The notes below the pieces were generated by a model that searched no databases, was not told the DNA's origin, and was given only the letters and a program-made list of their open reading frames with translations. DNA of 64,000 nucleotides, from contig SCOI01000018.1 in the NCBI GenBank assembly GCA_005503085.1, forward strand, positions 62,001 through 126,000. The letters are read 5' to 3'. Made by a program: the position numbers and the translations under genes. Shown one piece after another: positions 59,040 to 64,000 of this stretch; positions within the stretch are counted from its first letter, which is position 1, and each line of letters begins with the position of its first letter. The stretch comes from Burkholderiales bacterium C2. GTDB taxonomy: Bacteria; Pseudomonadota; Gammaproteobacteria; Burkholderiales; Burkholderiaceae_C.

Positions 59040-59444
59040 ATGGCTCATTCATCCTCACTCCCCAAACCCACCGCCGCCGAGCTGGATCTGCTGCGCGTCA
59101 TCTGGCGCGAAGGGGCTTGCACGGCCCGCCAGGCGCATGAGGCGCTGAAGCTCGAGCGGCCCGAGATCACCGAGGCCAATGTGCTGCGCCAGCTGCAGCT
59201 GATGCACAGCAAGGGCCTGCTGACGCGCGACGAGGGCCAGCGCCCGCAGGTCTATGCGGCCGCCCACGCGCAGCACAAGCTGCAGCAGCAGCTGCTCAAG
59301 GACATGGTCTCCAAGCTCTTCGGCGGCTCCGGCAAGGCCCTGGTGATGGCCGCGCTGAAGACCCAGGTCAACCAGCAGGAGCGCGACGAGATTGCGCAGC
59401 TGCTGAGCCAGGGCGATGCGGCCGGCAAAGGCAAGCGCTCATGA
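59040..59444 (+). CDS. BlaI/MecI/CopY-family transcriptional repressor
   Basis: A 134-residue winged-helix repressor. The DNA-binding part (about residues 8-80) has AAELDLLRVIWREGACTARQ and ITEANVLRQLQLMHSKGLLT; the C-terminal dimer helix (about 85-125) has LLKDMVSKLFGGSGKALVMA. Family members are cleaved by a BlaR1-type metalloprotease when beta-lactam is sensed. The ATG has no clear ribosome site, so leaderless translation is possible. ATGA overlap with the M56 gene and the downstream beta-lactamase support the assignment. Confidence 0.9.
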   Translation: MAHSSSLPKPTAAELDLLRVIWREGACTARQAHEALKLERPEITEANVLRQLQLMHSKGLLTRDEGQRPQVYAAAHAQHKLQQQLLKDMVSKLFGGSGKALVMAALKTQVNQQERDEIAQLLSQGDAAGKGKRS

Positions 59445-61261
59445 GCGGCACGAGCTGGACCCTCTGGGTGCAGCCGCTCAGCGACACCTTGCTGCAGCTG
59501 CTGTGGCAGCTGGGCGTGCTGGGCGGCTTGGCCGCGCTGCTGCTGCATGTGCTGCGCCACAGCGCCGCCCGCCTGCGCTATGCGGTCTGCGCCGTGGCCC
59601 TGTTGCTGAGCCTGCTGCTGGCGGCGCTGCAGTTCGGTACGCGCTGGGCCGAGGCGCAGACCCCGCCGGCCACACCGGCGGCGCAGCCACTCTGGGGCGG
59701 CGGCGCGCTCAAGGCCCAGCGCCACGGCGCCGTGCAGTCACAACAGGTCGAGGAGCCCGATCGCTGGGCGACGCAGACGCCCTGGCGCCAGGGCCTGGCC
59801 TGGGCCTGGTTGCTGGGCGTCGCGCTGATGAGCTTGCGTCTGCTTGCCGGCCTGGCCTGCGTCGCGCGCTGGCGCCGCCGCAGCCGGCCCGCGCCGGCGC
59901 TGTGGCAGACCCGCCTGGATCAGCTGGCCCGCCGCATGGGCCTGGGCCCGTCGGTGGCGCTGCGCTTGCTGCCCGCCGCGGTCGATGTGGCCGCCGGTCC
60001 CTTCACCGTCGGCTGGTGGCGACCGGTCGTGCTGCTGCCGGCCGGCCTGCTGACGGGCCTGCCGGCGCCGCTGCTGGAGGCCTTGCTGGCGCACGAGCTG
60101 GCCCATGTGCGGCGCTGGGACTATCTGGCCCATCTGCTGCAGAAGGTGGTGGAGGCCTTGCTGTTCTTCCACCCCGTCATCTGGTGGCTGTCGCGCCGGC
60201 TGCGGATCGAGCGCGAGCTGGTGGCCGACGCGCTGGCGGCCGAGCAGCTGGGCGCGCCGCGCCAGCTGGCCGAGGCCTTGCAGGCGCTGGCGCTCGGTCC
60301 GCAGGCGCCGGCGCTGGCCGCTGCGGCCCAGGGCGGCGAGCTGGCGCAGCGGGTGCGCGCCCTGGTCCGGCGCGCGCCGCCGGGCGGGGAGGGGCCGCGG
60401 CTGCTGTCCGCGCTGCTCTTGCTGGGCCTGCTGGCCGGCGTGCTGCCGCTGGCCGGCATGCACAACGCGACGGCGCAGGCCGGCTTGGCAAGCGCAGTCC
60501 CTGCCAGCGCCGGCCCTCACTTGCCCGCCGACCTGGCGCTGGCCTCCAGCCATGCGCTGGTGCTGGATGCCGATTCCGGCGAGGTGCTGCTGGCGCGCAA
60601 CGCGCAGCAGGCGGTGCCGATTGCCTCGATCAGCAAGCTGATGACGGCCCTGGTGGTGCTGGACGCGGGGCAGGACCTGCAGCAGCAGCTGAGCGTCTCG
60701 CGCGAGGATGTGCGGGCCAGCCCCTTCAGCAGCGCGTCGCTGCGGCCGGGCCAGCGGCTGAGCCGCGAGGCGGCTCTGACCCTGATGCTGCAGGCCTCCG
60801 ACAACCGCGCCGCCCAGCTGCTGGCGCGCCACTATCCGGGCGGCCTGGCCGCCTTCGAACAGGCCACGCAGGACAAGGCCGGCAGCCTGGGTCTGCAGAC
60901 GGCGGAGTTGCGCCACCCGACCGGCGTGCCGTCCAGCAGCCGGGCCAGCGCCGCCGATGTGGCCCGTCTGCTCGAGGCCGCCGCCAGCGAGCCGCTGATA
61001 CGGCAAGCCGCCGGCGCGGCGCGGGCCCGCGTGCTGGTCGATGGCAAGCCGATCGAATCCCTCCACAGCAACCCGCTGGTCGGCGCCCCCGGCTGGCCCA
61101 TGCTGCTGGCCAAGACCGGCTTCACACAGGCGGCCGGGCGCTGCGTGGCCCTGCAGATGCGCCTGCAGGGGCGGCGTCTGAGCGTGGTCCTGCTGGGGGC
61201 GCCGGACGCCGCGCAGCGCGAGGCCGATCTGCAGCGCATCCGCGCTGCGCTGCAGGGCTGA
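59441..61261 (+). CDS. M56 metallopeptidase (BlaR1-like) fused to a PBP7-type S11 domain
   Basis: A 606-residue membrane protein. Four hydrophobic segments at about 17-38, 45-65, 118-140 and 321-340 match BlaR1 topology. Between the last two lies the M56 protease part with LLAHELAHVRRWDY (H218, E219, H222) and a further acidic motif ERELVAD. After the fourth segment there is an S11 D-Ala-D-Ala peptidase domain (about 362-606) with SISK (Ser396, Lys399), SDN (453-455) and KTG (558-560), all intact. Classical BlaR1 has a class D beta-lactamase-like sensor instead. Inferred role: acylation of Ser396 by a beta-lactam activates the protease to cut the BlaI-type repressor; the domain might also be an active DD-peptidase. 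Confidence 0.88.
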   Translation: MSGTSWTLWVQPLSDTLLQLLWQLGVLGGLAALLLHVLRHSAARLRYAVCAVALLLSLLLAALQFGTRWAEAQTPPATPAAQPLWGGGALKAQRHGAVQSQQVEEPDRWATQTPWRQGLAWAWLLGVALMSLRLLAGLACVARWRRRSRPAPALWQTRLDQLARRMGLGPSVALRLLPAAVDVAAGPFTVGWWRPVVLLPAGLLTGLPAPLLEALLAHELAHVRRWDYLAHLLQKVVEALLFFHPVIWWLSRRLRIERELVADALAAEQLGAPRQLAEALQALALGPQAPALAAAAQGGELAQRVRALVRRAPPGGEGPRLLSALLLLGLLAGVLPLAGMHNATAQAGLASAVPASAGPHLPADLALASSHALVLDADSGEVLLARNAQQAVPIASISKLMTALVVLDAGQDLQQQLSVSREDVRASPFSSASLRPGQRLSREAALTLMLQASDNRAAQLLARHYPGGLAAFEQATQDKAGSLGLQTAELRHPTGVPSSSRASAADVARLLEAAASEPLIRQAAGAARARVLVDGKPIESLHSNPLVGAPGWPMLLAKTGFTQAAGRCVALQMRLQGRRLSVVLLGAPDAAQREADLQRIRAALQG

Positions 61262-61294
61262 GCCAAGAACCTCTATCCCATGGAATCAATACCG

Positions 61295-62221
61295 ATGAAC
61301 ACCCTCTCTCGTCGTCAACTCTTGCTGCAGGCCGGCGCCTCCTCGCTGCTGCTGGGCGGCCTGCCCGGCGTCGCCAATGCCGTGGTGATGGCCCATGCCC
61401 CCTTTGCCACGCTGGAACAGAAGGCCGGCGGCCGGCTCGGCGTGGCCGTGCTGGACTGTGCCGATGGCGCGCTGATCGGCCACCGCTGGCAGGAGCGCTT
61501 TGCGCTGTGCTCCACCTTCAAGCTGCCGCTGGCCGGCGTGGTGCTGCGCGAGGCCGACCAGGGCCGGCTGCAGCTCGATCGGCCGCTGCGCTACGGGCTG
61601 GCCGATATGGTGCCTCATGCACCGGTGACGGGCCGGCATCTGGCCAGCGGCCGCATGAGCATTGCCGCGCTGGCCGAGGCCACGCAGACCACCAGCGACA
61701 ACGTCGCCGCCAATCTGCTGCTGCGCGAGCTCGGCGGCCCGGCCGGCCTGACGGCCAGGCTGCGCGAGCTGGGCGATGGCGAGACCCGGCTGGACCGCTA
61801 CGAGCCGCAGATGAATGTGGTCGATGTGGTCCACGCCGGTGAGCTGAGGGATACCAGCACGCCGCTGGCGATGGCCCGCACGACCGACCGGCTCTTGAAT
61901 TCCGACTGGCTGGCGCCGGCCTCGCGCGAGCGGCTGGCCCAGTGGATGATCGCGACCGACACCGGCCTGAAGCGCCTGCGCGCCGGTTTCCCGGCGGGCT
62001 GGAAGGCCGGCGACAAGACCGGCACCTTCATGGGCCCGGGCGTGGATGACAAGTACAACGATGTCGCGATCGCCTGGCCGCCGGGGCGGCCGCCGCTGAT
62101 CGTGTCGGCCTACTACGAAGGCCCGGGCCGGCACGACCATATGCGCGACCAGGACCAGGCGGTGCTGGCCGAGGTCGGACGGCTGGCGGCGGCCTGGTGG
62201 CTCTCGCGCCAGCCGCGCTGA
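61295..62221 (+). CDS. Class A beta-lactamase with Tat-like signal
   Basis: A 308-residue serine beta-lactamase. Motifs in Ambler terms: S70-T-F-K73 in LCSTFKLPLA (here Ser73), S130-D-N132 in TTSDNVAANL, R164-Y-E166-P-Q-M-N170 in RYEPQMN, and K234-T-G236 in AGDKTGTFM. A Cys sits at Ambler 69, but there is no Cys at 238, so the disulfide of class A carbapenemases is missing. The N-terminus LSRRQLLLQAGASSLLLGG is a twin-arginine-type signal. Start at 61295 gives a normal Tat n-region; ATG 61280 is an alternative. Third gene of the cassette, 33 bases after the sensor gene. Confidence 0.93.
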   Translation: MNTLSRRQLLLQAGASSLLLGGLPGVANAVVMAHAPFATLEQKAGGRLGVAVLDCADGALIGHRWQERFALCSTFKLPLAGVVLREADQGRLQLDRPLRYGLADMVPHAPVTGRHLASGRMSIAALAEATQTTSDNVAANLLLRELGGPAGLTARLRELGDGETRLDRYEPQMNVVDVVHAGELRDTSTPLAMARTTDRLLNSDWLAPASRERLAQWMIATDTGLKRLRAGFPAGWKAGDKTGTFMGPGVDDKYNDVAIAWPPGRPPLIVSAYYEGPGRHDHMRDQDQAVLAEVGRLAAAWWLSRQPR

Positions 62222-62225
62222 ACCC

Positions 62226-63155
62226 TCAGCGCAAGGTCCGGTTGAACAGCGCCAGCGTGCGCGCCCAGGCCTGCTGCGCCGCGCTCGCGTCGTAGCGCGG
62301 CGTGGTGTCGTTGTTGAAACCGTGCTGCGTGCCGGCGTACTTGAAGGCCTCGTGCTTGGTGCCGGCGCTTTTCAGTGCGGCCTCGTAGGCGGGCCAGGCG
62401 GCGTTGATGCGCTCATCGTTCTCGGCAAAGATGATCAGCAGCTCGGCCTTGATCTGGCCCACCTGTTCGGCCGGCGCCGGCGCGCCATAAAAGGCCGCGC
62501 CGGCCTGCAGCTCGGGCAGCCGCGTGGCCAGGAAGTTGACCATGCCGCCGCCATAGCAGAAGCCCACCGCGCCGAGCTTGCCATTGCCACCGGTGACGCC
62601 GCGCGCGAAGCCGGCGGCCGCGACGAAGTCCTCGCGTGTCTTGGCCTGATCGAGCTTGGCGAACTGTTCGCGGGCCTTGTCCTCGTCGCCCGGATAGCCG
62701 CCCAGCGGGAACAGCGCATCGGGCGCGACCGCGATGAAACCATCCAGCGCCAGGCGCCGCGCGATGTCCTCGATATGCGGGTTCAGGCCGCGGTTCTCAT
62801 GAATCACCAGCACCACCGGCAGCGGGCCCGGCGCCTGGGCCGGCCGCGTCACATAGGCGCGCACCTTGCCATAGCCGGCCGGCGACGCGAACTCGACGAA
62901 CTCGGCCTTGACCCGCGCATCGCCCGGCGCCACCTTCTGCGCCTGCGCGAAGTCCGGGCTCAGCGCCGCCAGCAGCGCCGCCGCCGTGGTGCCGCTGGCC
63001 AGCGCGAAGCGGGCCGCCCGGTCCAGAAAGCCGCGGCGGTCGATGTCGCCATGCACGTACTGGTCGAACAGGCACCAGAGCTCGGGGTCGAACTGGCTGG
63101 GGTCGATGACGGGCGCGGCTGCGACGGCTGCTGTTGGCATTGCTTCGTGATTCAT
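62226..63155 (-). CDS. Dienelactone hydrolase family protein, exported
   Basis: A 309-residue alpha/beta hydrolase. The nucleophile Cys is in VGFCYGGGMVNFL, the Glu in VLVIHENRGLNPH, the Asp in FAENDERIN, and the His in GTQHGFNNDT, matching dienelactone hydrolase. Residues about 38-72 hold a Tat-type signal (DIDRRGFLDRAARF), placed after an unusual N-terminal extension. The role is unclear; such proteins are often called carboxymethylenebutenolidase. Converges on the beta-lactamase with 4 bases between stops. Confidence 0.88.
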   Translation of the reverse strand: MNHEAMPTAAVAAAPVIDPSQFDPELWCLFDQYVHGDIDRRGFLDRAARFALASGTTAAALLAALSPDFAQAQKVAPGDARVKAEFVEFASPAGYGKVRAYVTRPAQAPGPLPVVLVIHENRGLNPHIEDIARRLALDGFIAVAPDALFPLGGYPGDEDKAREQFAKLDQAKTREDFVAAAGFARGVTGGNGKLGAVGFCYGGGMVNFLATRLPELQAGAAFYGAPAPAEQVGQIKAELLIIFAENDERINAAWPAYEAALKSAGTKHEAFKYAGTQHGFNNDTTPRYDASAAQQAWARTLALFNRTLR

Positions 63156-63203
63156 GGCTGAGAAACCTCGGCGTGTTGACGACAGGATGGGCGAGGCTGC
63201 CTT

Positions 63204-64000
63204 TTACACCGCCCGGCCGGACGGCGTGAGTCCCGGGGTTTCCCGCAGGCGGCCGGGCGGCAGCAGCGCATCGAGCGGGCTGCGCACGCCTGCGCCACCG
63301 ACCTTGAGCACATGGGTGTAGATCATGGTCGTGGCGACGTCGGCATGGCCCAGCAACTCCTGCACCGTGCGGATGTCGTAGCCGGCCTGCAGCAGATGGG
63401 TCGCGAACGCATGACGCAGGGTGTGCGGCGTGGCCGGTTTGGTGATGCTGGCGGCGACCACTGCCCGTTTGAATGCACGCTGGAAGGTTTGGTCGTACAG
63501 ATGATGCCGCCTGACCACGCCGCTGCGGGGATCGGTGGACAGATGGTCTTGCGGGAAGACCCAGAACCACGCCCAGCTGTGCCCTGCTCTGGGGTACTTG
63601 CACTCCAGTGCATGCGGCATCTCCACGCCGCTCTGGCCGGACGCAGCATCGGCGGCCCAGAGCCGGTGCGCATCAGCGAGCTGGGCGCGCAACTCGGCAT
63701 GCAGGGTCTGCGGCAGCATCACCACGCGGTCCTTGCCGCCCTTGCCCGAGCGCACGATCAACGCCTGGTGCTCGAAGTCCAGATCCTTCACGCGCAGCTG
63801 CAGGGCCTCGCTGATGCGCAGCCCGGCGCCATAGAGCAGCTTGGCCAACAGCAGATGTTCGCTGCCGCCGTCGGCAGCAGCCACCGCCGCCATCTGCGCG
63901 AACAAGGCCTGCACTTCTTCAACCGACAAGACCACCGGCAGGCGTCGCTGCGTCTGCGGCCGGCCGATCTCGGCCATCCAGGGCAGGCTCAGGCCCAGCA
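63204..64000 (-). CDS. intI: Integron integrase, C-terminal part (cut by window edge)
   Basis: About 265 residues of a tyrosine recombinase; the N-terminus is beyond position 64000. Catalytic residues seen are Arg in [14 protein letters not shown], the [12 protein letters not shown] box, and the nucleophile Tyr in [13 protein letters not shown]. The extra segment [20 protein letters not shown] with [14 protein letters not shown] is the IntI-specific patch absent from other tyrosine recombinases. [13 protein letters not shown] ending is also typical of IntI. Since intI reads to the left, attI and the cassette array are expected to the right of the window. No attC-like repeats were seen inside the window. 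Confidence 0.93.
   Translation of the reverse strand, partial: LGLSLPWMAEIGRPQTQRRLPVVLSVEEVQALFAQMAAVAAADGGSEHLLLAKLLYGAGLRISEALQLRVKDLDFEHQALIVRSGKGGKDRVVMLPQTLHAELRAQLADAHRLWAADAASGQSGVEMPHALECKYPRAGHSWAWFWVFPQDHLSTDPRSGVVRRHHLYDQTFQRAFKRAVVAASITKPATPHTLRHAFATHLLQAGYDIRTVQELLGHADVATTMIYTHVLKVGGAGVRSPLDALLPPGRLRETPGLTPSGRAV

Noticed and set aside
61295-62221. Carbapenemase assignment based on Cys69
   Set aside because: The partner Cys at Ambler 238 is missing, so the diagnostic disulfide is absent; spectrum cannot be inferred.
59040-62221. The bla cluster as integron gene cassettes
   Set aside because: Three co-directional genes with their own operator and no attC-like repeats; they lie on the wrong side of intI for a normal array.

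Overview
The window is high-GC DNA with densely packed genes, frequent 4-bp start/stop overlaps and no intergenic gap over 300 bases. The gene set (split-operon protocatechuate catabolism, acyl-CoA ligase beside a Liv-type ABC operon, metE/metR, DUF6600 FecR protein, msrB-bolA-ppiC, integron integrase) points to a betaproteobacterium of the order Burkholderiales, perhaps the Roseateles/Paucibacter/Rubrivivax group. That placement is inference from gene content only. No tRNA, rRNA, insertion sequence or CRISPR array was seen.

Layout. 0-8 kb: tail of a GGDEF protein, MBL hydrolase, peptide deformylase, a FecR/DUF6600 secreted protein, divergent arylesterase/ybbA, then pobA-pcaH-pcaG, which turn 4-hydroxybenzoate into protocatechuate and open its ring. 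8-11 kb, minus strand: DUF2062, ppiC, bolA, msrB and a chemotaxis receptor. 11.4-18.3 kb: AMP-forming acyl-CoA ligase followed by a complete Liv-type ABC importer. 18.5-23.1 kb: a TonB/TolA-like protein, a hybrid histidine kinase, and a small unknown gene behind a SAM-II-like riboswitch with a terminator. 23.3-30.2 kb: a six-gene beta-oxidation operon with a palindromic operator that recurs before an oxidoreductase at 37.3 kb. 30.2-39.7 kb: metE/metR divergent pair with a perfect MetR box, AraC regulator, sterol desaturase-like protein, thioesterase divergent from a ScfR/RamB-type regulator, CurA-type reductase, ElaA acetyltransferase, SDR. 39.8-49.5 kb: signalling and transport (orphan sensor kinase, flavoprotein, PTS EIIA, KdpDE-like pair, TRAP permeases without a binding protein, membrane protein, Na+/solute symporter). 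49.5-54.6 kb: S9 peptidase, alpha/beta hydrolase, acetyltransferase, MASE4-like diguanylate cyclase. 54.6-59.0 kb: ACC deaminase locus acdR/acdS with a homodimeric 2-oxoacid dehydrogenase E1. 59.0-62.2 kb: a BlaI-type repressor, an M56 metallopeptidase fused to a PBP7-like S11 domain, and a class A beta-lactamase. 62.2-64 kb: dienelactone hydrolase-like protein and the C-terminal part of an integron integrase.

Most unusual points: (1) the beta-lactam-response cassette, whose BlaR1-like protein carries a complete DD-peptidase (S11) domain where classical BlaR1 has a class D beta-lactamase-like sensor; (2) the SAM-II-like riboswitch in front of an unrecognised gene; (3) the acdR-acdS-E1 locus, a parallel of the mdeR-mdeA-mdeB 2-oxobutyrate module; (4) LivG and LivF changes that map to the same composite ATP site; (5) an integron integrase whose attI and cassettes would lie just past the right edge.
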